Counted from the stretch's first letter, positions 36,307 through 45,549 are shown. The stretch is DNA of 64,000 nucleotides from Lysinibacillus fusiformis (GCA_030027265.1 JASENG010000002.1:124001-188000); one strand, 5' to 3'. The notes: generated by a model not told the origin, from the sequence alone. Translations and numbers: made by a program.

Positions 36307-37338
36307 TTACTTCCATAGAAATGGTGGGTATTCCTCTAAATCACCACGTAAATATCTTGCCAATAACATCGCTTGTGCATGAGGAACTAGACCCCAAGAT
36401 ATTTTTTCCTTTAAAAAAGGATGTGTAAGAGACTCTTGTTTTCTTTCTTGCCATGCCTTGAAGAATTTTTTCCGCCCCTCATCTGTAAGTAATACCGCAC
36501 CATTTTCTTTTCTTATAAAATCGGCATCATTTACAATTTTCTTGTTTATTAGCTTGAGGACGAATCTATCGGCCATAACTCCACGTAATTCTTCCATCAT
36601 ATCAAGTGCAAGAGAAGCCCTTCCTGGACGATCCCTATGGAGAAAACCTACGTAAGCATCCAGTCCAACATTTTCTAGAGCTGCAGAAACATCTGAAGCT
36701 AAAAGCGTGTAAGATAATGATAGTAATGCATTTACATTATCAGTAGGTGGACGTCTATTTCTGGTTTTAAAGAAGAAATACTCTTTTTGCTGCAGAATCA
36801 TTTGATCAAAACATTTAAAATAAATATTGGCAGCTTGTCCTTCCAAACCTCTTAATCTCTCTAGGTCTTCAGTTTGAAGTATTTCTTTTAAATGAGCAGA
36901 CAGTTCACTCGAGATTTTCTTAAAGGCTGGAACATCAATTCGCATCGCATAATCCCTTGTCATACGTTCCAAAATCCATTTTTGATTAGCGACCTTTGCA
37001 AAAATGAAATTCCGCGCAATTTGGGTACTTTTCAACTCATTGTCTGACAATCGATATTGCGTTTTTCTTAAAACAACATTGCCCTTCGACTCCCCAATTA
37101 CACGGGCTAGAAACTTACCAGATTGTGATAAAAAAGTAAGAGAGATATTTTTCTCAACACAAGCATTCATCAGAGCAGGACTTGCACCATAGTAACCAAA
37201 ACTACAAATGGCTTCTAAATTGTGCAAAGGGATTCTTCCAAGCTGCTCTTCATTTCTTGAGATCACAACATTCTCACCTTTTAAGGATAAATAACTGTCT
37301 GGAGTTGTAATATACAAAGTATTCAATAATTTCCTCAT
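36307..37338 (-). CDS. cas1: CRISPR integrase Cas1 (type I-C)
   Basis: 343 residues. The N-terminal beta domain opens MRKLLNTLYITTPDSYLSLKGENVVI. The catalytic C-terminal half has LRGLEGQAANIYF (Glu), GFLHRDRPGRASLALDMMEELR (His and acidic residues) and LINKKIVNDADF, as expected for the metal-dependent spacer integrase. Length and motifs match the I-C clade. It starts next to the cas4 stop and lies 20 bp before cas2. It appears intact. Confidence 0.97.
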   Translation of the reverse strand: MRKLLNTLYITTPDSYLSLKGENVVISRNEEQLGRIPLHNLEAICSFGYYGASPALMNACVEKNISLTFLSQSGKFLARVIGESKGNVVLRKTQYRLSDNELKSTQIARNFIFAKVANQKWILERMTRDYAMRIDVPAFKKISSELSAHLKEILQTEDLERLRGLEGQAANIYFKCFDQMILQQKEYFFFKTRNRRPPTDNVNALLSLSYTLLASDVSAALENVGLDAYVGFLHRDRPGRASLALDMMEELRGVMADRFVLKLINKKIVNDADFIRKENGAVLLTDEGRKKFFKAWQERKQESLTHPFLKEKISWGLVPHAQAMLLARYLRGDLEEYPPFLWK

Positions 37339-37992
37339 TTATAAGTACCTCTCCATATAGTGACGTACAGAAATTGTGTTCTCTAGTTCAGGTAAACAAA
37401 TATTTTGCAAAGAACAATTGTTACAGAACTTACCCGGTTTCACTTTTGGCGTATATTGTCTATTAAAATAACGATGCATTTGTTGAAAAATATTACGTAC
37501 TTCACTCCGCATTTCTTCAGTTATTACAACTGCTTCACGGTGTTTGATTTCATCATAATATAGGTACGCAAGGTTCACATCGCAAACTAACATTTCTTCT
37601 AAACACATGGCTTGTGCAACTAATTGAAAGACGTCCTCATTACCTTTTTTGGGCTTCCCTCGTTTATATTCCACAGGGATAGGTACAAACTTGCCTACCT
37701 CCCCCTGTAACTCAACACCCTCGTCATTTTGAATGAACTCCACAACATCACATATTCCGGAAGTTTTTAATTCATGTGAACGAATAGGCATGGCTCTTAC
37801 TATTAACTTATCTCCTCTTTTTTCCCGAAGAAACGGCTTATCTGCTTTTTTATGAACATGTTGTCCTTCAATGGTCCGCACATTTTCTTCCCATTGTTGC
37901 TCAATATGAATAAGAGCCCACTGCCGCTGACAAAACTTAAAATGCTGAATTCCCGACAACATTAAGTAATCTAATTCATTATTTTCCATCAT
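37339..37992 (-). CDS. cas4: CRISPR exonuclease Cas4
   Basis: 217 residues of the RecB-like nuclease family. FKFCQRQWALIHIEQQW near residue 18 carries the first iron-sulfur cysteine, VEYKRGKPKKG near residue 110 is the catalytic E-x-K, QAMCLEEML is the QxxxY-like motif region, and PGKFCNNCSLQNICLPEL supplies the three C-terminal cysteines. In I-C systems Cas4 trims prespacers and selects PAM-containing ends, consistent with the uniform array. The gene overlaps cas7c by 14 bases. Confidence 0.96.
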   Translation of the reverse strand: MMENNELDYLMLSGIQHFKFCQRQWALIHIEQQWEENVRTIEGQHVHKKADKPFLREKRGDKLIVRAMPIRSHELKTSGICDVVEFIQNDEGVELQGEVGKFVPIPVEYKRGKPKKGNEDVFQLVAQAMCLEEMLVCDVNLAYLYYDEIKHREAVVITEEMRSEVRNIFQQMHRYFNRQYTPKVKPGKFCNNCSLQNICLPELENTISVRHYMERYL

Positions 37993-38827
37993 ATTCTAGA
38001 ACAGTTAATCCTTCTAGTTCATGCACATGATATGAAACCTGTTCAATCTTATTAGCATCAAACGGCATTTCAACTTGTAGAGATCGATGCACTTTTGCTG
38101 AAGAATATTGACCTAATTTCGAATTATGTTCCCACCAATATACTTTAAGAACTTCAAGTGATCCTTCTGGTCGTGCTGAAGATGCATCATTTTCAAATAA
38201 TGAAATTAATGCTTCCTTTAATTTCTCAGCATCATCATTTGAAAATTCAGTTTTTTCAGCAAGTTGTGTGTTAATGCTTCCTACAAATTTATAAACTCCA
38301 AAATCAACACGATGTTTCATCCCCATTGTGTCCGACCCTTTTTTATCACCGGTTACTGAATTTACACTTTTCGTAATTTGAGTACTAGTGATATCTACTG
38401 GTTGTAAACTGATAGCAGGATGAATTGAAACTGGCCCTCGTACACCTACGGATAATGAATCTCCCTTAAACGCGAAGACTTGTCCAAATGCTCTTACGTC
38501 AAACCAGTTCTCACATGCAATTTTAGCAAATTCATCTGAGTTTCCTTTTTTATCACTCTTAATTTTTTTAAGTTCTGCCACAGCCTCTGCACGATCATTT
38601 AAACTTTTGAATCCATCGTTTGCTCTATCATCTGATTGAACAAAAATGCTTTCCCCTAAATCTTGTAATCTATTTCGAATTTTTCTTTTCAAACATACAT
38701 CAGAAACTTCCCCATATCCTTCAAAATTCTGGCGAGGTCGGTTTCCATTTAAAGGATCCCCATTTGGATTTGCGTTGTTAGCTGAAAAAATTACTGCAAA
38801 ATCAATTTTATGATCTAGTGTTGACAT
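37979..38827 (-). CDS. cas7c: Cascade backbone protein Cas7c (Csd2)
   Basis: 282 residues. DFAVIFSANNANPNGDPLNGNRPR at the N-terminus is the hallmark of the Csd2/Csh2 family, and RGPVSIHPAISLQPVDITSTQITKSVN follows near residue 130. Several copies line the crRNA spacer in type I-C Cascade. It overlaps cas8c by one base and cas4 by 14, indicating tight translational coupling. The protein looks complete. Confidence 0.96.
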   Translation of the reverse strand: MSTLDHKIDFAVIFSANNANPNGDPLNGNRPRQNFEGYGEVSDVCLKRKIRNRLQDLGESIFVQSDDRANDGFKSLNDRAEAVAELKKIKSDKKGNSDEFAKIACENWFDVRAFGQVFAFKGDSLSVGVRGPVSIHPAISLQPVDITSTQITKSVNSVTGDKKGSDTMGMKHRVDFGVYKFVGSINTQLAEKTEFSNDDAEKLKEALISLFENDASSARPEGSLEVLKVYWWEHNSKLGQYSSAKVHRSLQVEMPFDANKIEQVSYHVHELEGLTVLEYDGK

Positions 38828-40749
38828 TACTCATTCTCCTCCTTTATAACTTCTTCTTTTTTTGTATATAAATCTTTTCTTTGACTGTAATAGCCTAATA
38901 GAAACTTCCCACTTAAAGGCTTATTACTAAATTTTTCATCGTCAAATTTATCATGGATTTCCTGAAATAATTCAATGTATCTATTAACTCCAAATCCCAA
39001 CTTCACTTTATAAGGATGTAAATTCTTATCAATCGTAGTCCATGTACGAAGTGGATTACTTTGAAAGATATTCATATAACGCAAAGCATTAGTTGCACGT
39101 TTTTCATCTTTTCCCATTGCCGAACGCTCCAATACGTCCGCCACAGCAAGAAGTCTTCCAAACAAGTAATCACGATCCGTATTTTCTTTACTTAGTGCCA
39201 CTCGAAAATCCTCCTCTTCATATTGTTTTCTCACTAGTGAGCATGCAACAGTTAATGCCTGTTCCCATTCCCATGAGTTTTCAAAGAATTGCGGGTTTGA
39301 AGCTCTTATTATCGAATTTCTTATAATGTCTAATGGAACCTTTCTTCCATCTAATACACATGGTAGTAGCCTCTCCATTACTCCTTTAACCACTTTTTCA
39401 TTGGGGCGTGGACCATATGCAGCTCTAGCAATTGTTAAGAAAGACGGAGAGCCATAATATTCAACCCACTGTGTATCTTTTTTATAAACTTGACACCAAC
39501 TTGCCGTTAAATGCCAATCCATTAACTTCTCTAAGTAATCGTCAATTTGATAATCACGATAATACAAAACTGCTAATCTACCTGGTGTTGCTGCATCAAG
39601 AGTTAAAATATAAATTTTTTCCTCGTCATTATCACTAACATTGACTGCTCTCTTTATTCCATTGAGGATTTCTCTAAACTGGCTTGCTAATGTTTCCTTA
39701 GTGCTTACTTTCTTCTCACCATCATCATTAAAACCCATTAGCAAGGAATTGTATTCATTAAAGATTTCGTTGTTTAAGTCCTCTGTAACACTAGGCATAT
39801 CAGGATTTTTAGAGCCCCAGATTAGAAAAACTCTACCATCTATTGTTTTACCTTGGCGTTCGATTAACCATTTCAATGCATTGTGTGCTTTCTGCGAAAC
39901 GTCATAGCTTATATTGGCAGCCTCAAAACTATCGTTAAACCTTCCACGATAAGTAAAACCTGAACTATCATTCGCTGAAATAAGTTTCGCTTTATCACCC
40001 GAATTCCTTAATTTATTTGGATGTCGAATAATAATGGGAGAACTCTCACCAGAGACATAACAAATATCTTCTTCTTTTAATTTGGTATTATAAAAATTAA
40101 TATAAGATTCGAAGATTTCCTTATCTCTCCAAATTTTCTTTGTTAGTTTGCCCGGGATATGAATATTAAACCGAACTAAGGCACTGACTTGCTCCCCTGC
40201 AATTACAGAAAAAATGGATGGTTTTTCCTCACTTTTTCCATTCCATTTCGATAGTAGATACCCGTTACCTTCATCAACATGTAGAATTTTTCTATCAACT
40301 AAATCTTTAATTAGAGTCCCTTTTTTCACATAATCATAAATAGCTTTAACATGCGGATGTCCGTAGGGAGAATCACACCATTCCTTTAATTGCTCAATAT
40401 ACTTCTTAAAAGACTCTTCTTTTTCTTTATCATTAGTAAATGCAACATAGTCTCCAGCAACATACATTAACTTATCTTGAAGAACATGTGGTACGTAGTT
40501 CTTTCCAGATCTACTTCCAGACTCCTCCGTAAAAGGCAGGATGGTACTAATTTTGTTAATTACTTCAGCATCAAATAATGTACCATCAATATTTACAGTC
40601 ACTTCAATATGTGCTGTTTGAGTTGTGTGTGAAATTGGAAGTAACATATATTCCATAATTCTTCCATCTTTCAGTTGATTTGAAGCTAATTCCCCTACTT
40701 TATCTTCATTATGTTCATAAGTGGAATATAGCGCTCTTAGATAGCTCAT
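38827..40749 (-). CDS. cas8c: Cascade large subunit Cas8c (Csd1)
   Basis: 640 residues, normal for Csd1. Recognisable family blocks are HPHVKAIYDYVKKG, GEQVSALVRFNIHIPGK, GFTYRGRFNDSFEAANISYDVSQKAHNALKWLI and VFLIWGSKNPDMP. In type I-C systems Cas8c recognises the PAM, and its gene can also produce a small Cas11c subunit from an internal start; I did not identify that start with confidence. The gene abuts cas5c and overlaps cas7c by one base. Confidence 0.96.
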   Translation of the reverse strand: MSYLRALYSTYEHNEDKVGELASNQLKDGRIMEYMLLPISHTTQTAHIEVTVNIDGTLFDAEVINKISTILPFTEESGSRSGKNYVPHVLQDKLMYVAGDYVAFTNDKEKEESFKKYIEQLKEWCDSPYGHPHVKAIYDYVKKGTLIKDLVDRKILHVDEGNGYLLSKWNGKSEEKPSIFSVIAGEQVSALVRFNIHIPGKLTKKIWRDKEIFESYINFYNTKLKEEDICYVSGESSPIIIRHPNKLRNSGDKAKLISANDSSGFTYRGRFNDSFEAANISYDVSQKAHNALKWLIERQGKTIDGRVFLIWGSKNPDMPSVTEDLNNEIFNEYNSLLMGFNDDGEKKVSTKETLASQFREILNGIKRAVNVSDNDEEKIYILTLDAATPGRLAVLYYRDYQIDDYLEKLMDWHLTASWCQVYKKDTQWVEYYGSPSFLTIARAAYGPRPNEKVVKGVMERLLPCVLDGRKVPLDIIRNSIIRASNPQFFENSWEWEQALTVACSLVRKQYEEEDFRVALSKENTDRDYLFGRLLAVADVLERSAMGKDEKRATNALRYMNIFQSNPLRTWTTIDKNLHPYKVKLGFGVNRYIELFQEIHDKFDDEKFSNKPLSGKFLLGYYSQRKDLYTKKEEVIKEENE

Positions 40750-41475
40750 TTACACCCCTCCCTCTATTTCAGCATTTGTTTCGTCGACACTCTTCATAGA
40801 CTCACCTAAAATAAATGATTTAGCTTTCATTTCATGTAAAGGACGAACCAGTGGGCAGTCTTCTGGTTTAATAAACTCGATATAGCCTCTTTTCATGGTA
40901 GGCTGCCACAATCGTGTTTCAAGAATCTCTTTTCCGGTTTCATCAGGATAATTTATGCCGTGTACCATCGTGCCAAAATGCATCTCATCAAGATTGTCGT
41001 AATGACCTTCTCCACTTCCAAACACACAAGGTTCTACATATGCTTGACATTCTCTAGCACCGAGAAAAACATCTCTTCTTCCACCTGCATTTACACAGCG
41101 TTTAGCGATGTTATGATGTTTATATTCGTTAAAATCATCCTGTAAATCTAATCGATTGTAGTTAAAATCAAAATGGACACGGACTTGATATTTCACATCC
41201 CGTAGATAGCTATAAAATGCTAAGTCATTACCGCCACTCATCTTGATAGGCCTAACACCTTTGGATTCCATACGGATAGAATTCATCACTCGAATTTCAT
41301 CGATATACCAAATAATGCTTGGCTTCCAATAAATTGATTCTACTATCCCCTTAAGTGCTTGATAGGAAGGAATCTGAGTGGTCATTTTCTCTCCACCAAT
41401 TTTCATTAATGGATCTGTAAATAAAGCATAAGAACCATGGACTTCAAACTCAATTTGATTTCGAACTTTTGTCAT
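40750..41475 (-). CDS. cas5c: crRNA-processing Cascade subunit Cas5c (Cas5d)
   Basis: 241 residues. The N-terminal [35 protein letters not shown] is characteristic of Cas5d, and [21 protein letters not shown] and [14 protein letters not shown] complete the match. In I-C systems, which lack Cas6, this subunit cuts the repeat RNA and holds the 5' handle. It is preceded by a strong AAGGAGGTG ribosome site and starts the tightly packed run cas5c-cas8c-cas7c-cas4-cas1-cas2. Confidence 0.97.
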   Translation of the reverse strand: MTKVRNQIEFEVHGSYALFTDPLMKIGGEKMTTQIPSYQALKGIVESIYWKPSIIWYIDEIRVMNSIRMESKGVRPIKMSGGNDLAFYSYLRDVKYQVRVHFDFNYNRLDLQDDFNEYKHHNIAKRCVNAGGRRDVFLGARECQAYVEPCVFGSGEGHYDNLDEMHFGTMVHGINYPDETGKEILETRLWQPTMKRGYIEFIKPEDCPLVRPLHEMKAKSFILGESMKSVDETNAEIEGGV

Positions 41476-41562
41476 AATTTGTACACCTCCTTAGATTGAT
41501 AATTAGATTTTGCTGCAGTACTTTAGACATAGAGTATTCTTTGTTTGTTCAAAAAGTATCAT

Positions 41563-41622
41563 GGAGTATTCCACATCCCGATTAGTATGTCTTTTCACAA
41601 ACAAATCGGGACACGGAATACC
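41563..41622 (-). other. Structured element in the cas5c leader region
   Basis: On the minus strand GGTATTCCGTGTCCCGATT pairs with AATCGGGATGTGGAATACTCC. The three non-Watson-Crick positions are all G-U in the minus-strand RNA but A-C in the plus-strand RNA, so the fold belongs to the cas-operon strand. A second GAATACTC copy and ACAAACAAA lie just downstream and could pair alternatively with the 5' arm and its TTTGTTTGT loop. A frame of about 50 codons also crosses the region without a start. Confidence 0.55.
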
Positions 41623-41698
41623 AAACCCATAGCTGTTTATACCAGAAAATTTTCAAGAGAGATTGCTAGTTTGTAATGAAAGCTTATATCAAATTTAT

Positions 41699-41965
41699 TC
41701 ACAATTTATTTCTAGCGAATATGATTATAGCTTTTTTTAGAATTTCCAGTTCACGACGCAAACGAAGATTTTCCTTCTGAATCGACTCTGCCTTAGCAAA
41801 AGTAATTTCTTTTGAACTTTTGTCTAAAGAGGGTTGCTTTATCCATCTATAAATTGTGTTTTTTGAAACACCATAGTCCCTAGATATTTCTTTAACAGGG
41901 ATTTGTGAACAATAAAGCTCGACTAGAATCTCTTTAAATTCCTGGTTATACCCTTTTTGACTCAA
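41699..41965 (-). CDS. IS3-family OrfA-like helix-turn-helix protein, orphan
   Basis: About 88 residues from a TTG codon at 41965, preceded by AGAGGAAG. KGYNQEFKEILVELYCSQIP and VKEISRDYGVSKNTIYRWIKQ form the HTH of IS3-type OrfA, followed by a leucine-zipper-like helix (KENLRLRRELEILKKA). The CTAAAAAAAGC run near the end is the place where IS3 elements frameshift into orfB, but no orfB follows. It is therefore an IS3 remnant inserted between cas3 and cas5c, or a captured regulator. The open frame continues to 42073 without a ribosome site. Confidence 0.7.
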   Translation of the reverse strand: MSQKGYNQEFKEILVELYCSQIPVKEISRDYGVSKNTIYRWIKQPSLDKSSKEITFAKAESIQKENLRLRRELEILKKAIIIFARNKL

Positions 41966-42063
41966 ACAAACACTTCCTCTCGTAAACTCAAAAATATTGA
42001 GTTTAGAATTTATGCCCATATACCTACAATGCAACATTTTACAACATTTGGTATATATAAATA

Positions 42064-42093
42064 ATATTACCATTTGTTTTTTATAAATTCCAA
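42064..42093 (-). promoter_or_regulatory. Candidate minus-strand promoter toward orfA-cas5c
   Basis: TTGGAA (42093-42088) and TAATAT (42069-42064) with an 18-bp spacer. The pseudo-crRNA target footprint covers its -35 element. Confidence 0.4.
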
Positions 42094-42103
42094 CATATAT
42101 AAT
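42074..42103 (+). promoter_or_regulatory. Candidate plus-strand promoter of the crRNA-like RNA
   Basis: TTGTTT at 42074 and TATAAT at 42098 with an 18-bp spacer. Transcription would start near 42110 and run through the degenerate repeat. Confidence 0.45.
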
Positions 42104-42115
42104 ATATAAGACGAA
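42097..42115 (-). promoter_or_regulatory. Putative target site of the crRNA-like RNA, with TTC PAM
   Basis: The minus strand reads TTC (42115-42113) then GTCTTATATATTATAT. This matches the first 16 bases of the pseudo-spacer at 42179 except position 6. TTC is the usual type I-C PAM. The site overlaps the -10 of the plus-strand promoter, and a full footprint (to about 42080) would cover the -35 of the minus-strand promoter. Confidence 0.55.
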
Positions 42116-42152
42116 ATTTTTTATATTTTTCTTCTTATGTTATTATTTAACT

Positions 42153-42225
42153 GTCGCTTAAATAGCGTGGATTGAAAAGTCTTTTATATTATATTATTAG
42201 TAGCTCTTTAATTAAAAAGAGCTAC
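42153..42225 (+). ncRNA. crRNA-like RNA with a degenerate repeat, candidate cas regulator
   Basis: GTCGCTTAAATAGCG then TGGATTGAAAA (42153-42178) keeps the ends of the array repeat (GTC-CT and AG-GTGGATTGAAA) but has a shortened stem, CGCT/AGCG. The A-T pair of the array stem is replaced here by G-C, a compensatory change. A pseudo-spacer begins at 42179, and the RNA could end at the hairpin 42200-42225. It lies on the strand opposite to the cas genes and array, between cas3 and cas5c. The layout resembles CreR/CreA guide RNAs, which direct Cascade to promoters through partial matching. Expression and function are inferred. Confidence 0.6.
42200..42225. terminator. Hairpin after cas3, also at the end of the crRNA-like RNA
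   Basis: GTAGCTCTTT pairs with AAAGAGCTAC around an AT-rich loop, six bases beyond the cas3 stop. T-rich flanks on either side are weak, so direction is uncertain. Confidence 0.6.
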
Positions 42226-42230
42226 CTCCT

Positions 42231-44681
42231 TTAAAAACTATACTCTTCTAACTTTGCCTCCCCATTTATACTAAGGCCATAGCTTTTATCATACGCATTA
42301 TCTAAAGCGATATAGATTTTCGCATATCCAAAATCAACTTCTCTTAGCAAATGATTATTTACTAATGTATCAAATTCGTATTTAAATGCATTTACACTAT
42401 ATTGTTGAGCCTGCTTAATGAAATTTGAAAAATCGATATTTCCTTCTTTACTTGTTAGGCTACTTATCAATTCTTCTCCTTCCCCATGCGGAACTAAAAT
42501 AGGATATGTTTTCCCATCAATAACCTCAAAATACTCGCCAGCAGTTTTGAAGCTAGAACTAATATTTAAGACCTCTTTATGACTACTTTCACCATAAAAC
42601 CTTTCATTCTTTCCAAGTAGAATCTCAAAAATAGAAGTATTATAATCTCTGATTGGAAATTCAAGTTCGCTCTCAAACTCTCGATAGAACTTTTGAAAGT
42701 AATGTTCCATAGCTGTATTTGAAAGTAAAGATCCATTAAACAACTCAGGATCTATTTGTAAATCTTTTATTATAAACTCTGTACACTTTCTCCCTTCTTT
42801 AATGGTCCTTAATTTATCTAACTTTTCTCCAGCATGATTAATAACAAATACTTCCTTCATACTTGCTTCACCATGTCGATTACAACGTCCAGCTGCCTGA
42901 GCAATCGAATCTAACCCTGCCAATGAGCGGATAACGCAGTTAAAACTTACATCAACCCCCGCCTCAATCAGTTGAGTACTTATACAAACTATTTTTTCTC
43001 CTGATTCTAGCTTATCCCTAACCGCTTCCAAGATTACCTTCCTATGCGCAGGACACATTGAAGTACTCAAGTGGTAGATTTCATCAACATCCGATTTCAG
43101 TAAGTTATATAATTCTTTAACTACGGTTTTGGTATTTAAGATAACCAACATATTGCCATGAATTTCAAGCTTGTCCCTTACAAGATCAGCGATTTCTTCA
43201 GATTTCCAACCACCATCCTTCACCAAAGGAATCACTTCAGTACGTTTAAATGCTTTGGTAATTGTTGATAAATTATCAATCAGTTCTCCATCTACTGAAA
43301 TATTGTGTTCAACATGCTCTAGTGCAGGTTGAGTAGCCGTACAAAGGATAATTGTCGTATTACAAAAATCTTTCAAAAAATTAATTGCTTCATTAAATAA
43401 AGAAACACATGATACAGGTAGCGTTTGTATCTCATCGAAGATAATAATCGAGTTAGCTAGATTATGAAGCCTTCTCGTATTACGTGATGATCCATCAAAA
43501 AACGTATTTAAAAACTGAACCATCGTGGTGAACACTATTGGTGCATCCCAATTATCTTTTGCATTTTTCAATTTTCTTACTTTTTTTAAATCCTTAAAAG
43601 ATAGAACATTACTGTCATCTGCGCTTTCACTTTTTTCCAATACAACATTACTATGATGTTCTAAAACATCATCTTGTGTATTCAGAACATCTCTTACCTC
43701 TTGTGCATTCTGTTCGATGATCGTAGTAAATGGGATTACATTTATTATTCTTTCTTTATTATGGATATCTGCATGACGCAGGGCGAAGCGTAGACTTGCT
43801 AATGTTTTTCCACCACCAGTTGGAATAGATAAGGTATATATTCCAGTAGGCAATTTCGCTTTATCATTACAGTTTTCGGACATTTGATTTCTTAACTTTG
43901 TAATTTGATTGGGTATGGCGTTTTTTTGTTTATCTTCCAAACTTTTAAGTAGCTCTAGTTCAAACTGATTGAATAATTTTTTCTTAGTTTCTTGCTTTTC
44001 TGATGCAATATTTTCATCAAACTCTCTGGAGTTCGTTCTATCAGCATCAATTAGGGCACTAAAAATAAACTTTGTTAGAAAAGCAAATGTTTTACGTAAT
44101 ACCGCTTTCGCTTCTGCCTCACTTTTTGCTTTCGATAAACTTACCTTAAATAATTGCTGAAACTCTTTATTAGCCTGTTCAACATAACGATTAAAAGATT
44201 GAGTATCAATAACCTCATTAAAAAAACGAGGATAAATTGTATCAAACTCAATTTTTGCAGAAGTTAGTCTATCTAAGAATGGAGACTGACCTTGTGGATT
44301 TACCATGTCTAATAATTGCCCATGGTGCGAATATATGACATTGGCAATACTTTCTATAAGAGGTGGCGCTACCTTGGATTTTTTATTGATATGGTTATGG
44401 AAGTTATCCATTAAATACTTTCCACCAGCTGTAGAATGATTCACACTTCCTCTTTTTGGGGGATTAGTAGGATTATCAAATGCATTTCGTATATATTCTT
44501 GAAATTCATCACTATATTTCCCCATATCGTGCAACATCCCTGCCAATCCTGTAATATGAGGAATTCCAATTTTTTCTCCAACCTTTTCTGCTATTTCCTG
44601 TGTCTCTTTTAAATGATGTTTTAATAATTGTTCTTCATTATCGCTCTCTCTAATATGTGCAATATAGTTTTGAAACCTCAT
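42231..44681 (-). CDS. cas3: CRISPR helicase-nuclease Cas3
   Basis: 816 residues. The N-terminal HD nuclease domain has HLKETQEIA and GMLHDMGKYSDEF (about residues 23-57) and later IYSHHGQLLD. The superfamily 2 helicase has Walker A SIPTGGGKTLASLRFALRH near residue 285, IIFDEIQTLP (DEIQ box) near residue 415, and the arginine-finger motif AQAAGRCNRHGEA near residue 597. It degrades DNA bound by Cascade. The ribosome site is CGGAGGAGTG. It is transcribed ahead of the other cas genes but separated from cas5c by 755 bp containing the OrfA remnant and the crRNA-like element, so it probably has its own promoter. Confidence 0.97.
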   Translation of the reverse strand: MRFQNYIAHIRESDNEEQLLKHHLKETQEIAEKVGEKIGIPHITGLAGMLHDMGKYSDEFQEYIRNAFDNPTNPPKRGSVNHSTAGGKYLMDNFHNHINKKSKVAPPLIESIANVIYSHHGQLLDMVNPQGQSPFLDRLTSAKIEFDTIYPRFFNEVIDTQSFNRYVEQANKEFQQLFKVSLSKAKSEAEAKAVLRKTFAFLTKFIFSALIDADRTNSREFDENIASEKQETKKKLFNQFELELLKSLEDKQKNAIPNQITKLRNQMSENCNDKAKLPTGIYTLSIPTGGGKTLASLRFALRHADIHNKERIINVIPFTTIIEQNAQEVRDVLNTQDDVLEHHSNVVLEKSESADDSNVLSFKDLKKVRKLKNAKDNWDAPIVFTTMVQFLNTFFDGSSRNTRRLHNLANSIIIFDEIQTLPVSCVSLFNEAINFLKDFCNTTIILCTATQPALEHVEHNISVDGELIDNLSTITKAFKRTEVIPLVKDGGWKSEEIADLVRDKLEIHGNMLVILNTKTVVKELYNLLKSDVDEIYHLSTSMCPAHRKVILEAVRDKLESGEKIVCISTQLIEAGVDVSFNCVIRSLAGLDSIAQAAGRCNRHGEASMKEVFVINHAGEKLDKLRTIKEGRKCTEFIIKDLQIDPELFNGSLLSNTAMEHYFQKFYREFESELEFPIRDYNTSIFEILLGKNERFYGESSHKEVLNISSSFKTAGEYFEVIDGKTYPILVPHGEGEELISSLTSKEGNIDFSNFIKQAQQYSVNAFKYEFDTLVNNHLLREVDFGYAKIYIALDNAYDKSYGLSINGEAKLEEYSF

Positions 44682-44904
44682 CTATTCACTCCTCCGATAA
44701 AAAATACCTTTACTATTGAAACGATTATATACCAAATATTACCTAAACATTTATTTAAATCAACAAAAACTCCCCAAAGCCAATACAGCCCCAGAGAGTC
44801 AATTTATTGTATGTGAACGATTGAATTTGTTGCAGGATGAATGGTTAAGATTTTGTAAACTTGAATTAAAAGGCTTTGTTTCCCCTGCTTTTGTTCAGAC
44901 CTTC

Positions 44905-45369
44905 TTATTCTTCAGGGGGTTCCTCGGTCCTTTTCACTGAAATACTGCCATCAATTTCCAGAATGCCCAAACTTACTTCTTTGATATGAAAGATGCCTTG
45001 TTTGCGCAGCTGGGTGTTTAGTTCTTGCATTGTTAAGTGTTCTTTTTTCATTAGCCGTGAATTGACTGTACCGTTTTTTATAATGATTTCTGGCTTTCCG
45101 TCCATCCAACGCTCGAAATTTTTCTTTTGCGTTAGTTTTTCGGCACCCCACATGGATAGTCCCCAAATTACTACAATAAAAATGATCTGTGTGATGTTAT
45201 AACGTTTGTCACTCACCATGCCGCCGACAATATCTGCTAGGATGATCATAAACACTAAGTCAATCGGAGCTGTTTGCGACAATTCTTTTTGACCTATAAA
45301 TCGAATGACTATCACGATGCAAAGTAAAGCTACTAAAAATTTAATTGCTACGTTCACATACATTTCCAT
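44905..45369 (-). CDS. DUF421 membrane protein (YetF-like, short)
   Basis: 154 residues. Three N-terminal hydrophobic segments (about 7-24, 37-52 and 60-78) surround FIGQKELSQTAPIDLVFMIILADIVG, the DUF421 signature. A cytoplasmic alpha/beta domain follows with KPEIIIKNGTVNSRLMKKEHLTMQELNTQLRKQGI. YetF-type proteins are linked to spore or membrane functions in Bacillus, but no activity is proven. The charged tail ends EEPPEE. It is a single gene on the flank of the CRISPR locus. Confidence 0.88.
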   Translation of the reverse strand: MEMYVNVAIKFLVALLCIVIVIRFIGQKELSQTAPIDLVFMIILADIVGGMVSDKRYNITQIIFIVVIWGLSMWGAEKLTQKKNFERWMDGKPEIIIKNGTVNSRLMKKEHLTMQELNTQLRKQGIFHIKEVSLGILEIDGSISVKRTEEPPEE

Positions 45370-45477
45370 GTGCAGCCCCCCTGGTTGAATGAAAAGACCT
45401 TGCTCCTCGCTGGATAATCATCTATTCCACTTTCTCCTCCACCATAAACAACCAGTTTAGTTTCGCAGCCACATAAA

Positions 45478-45540
45478 AAAACATACTAACATTTATGGCA
45501 TAAACCCTAAGAAGGATTTGCTATAAATGTTAGTATGTTT
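45478..45540 (-). terminator. Terminator after the nitrilase-family gene
   Basis: AAACATACTAACATTTAT and ATAAATGTTAGTATGTTT pair almost perfectly around a 27-base loop, with seven T residues on the minus strand. Confidence 0.8.
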
Positions 45541-45549
45541 ATAGATTCA

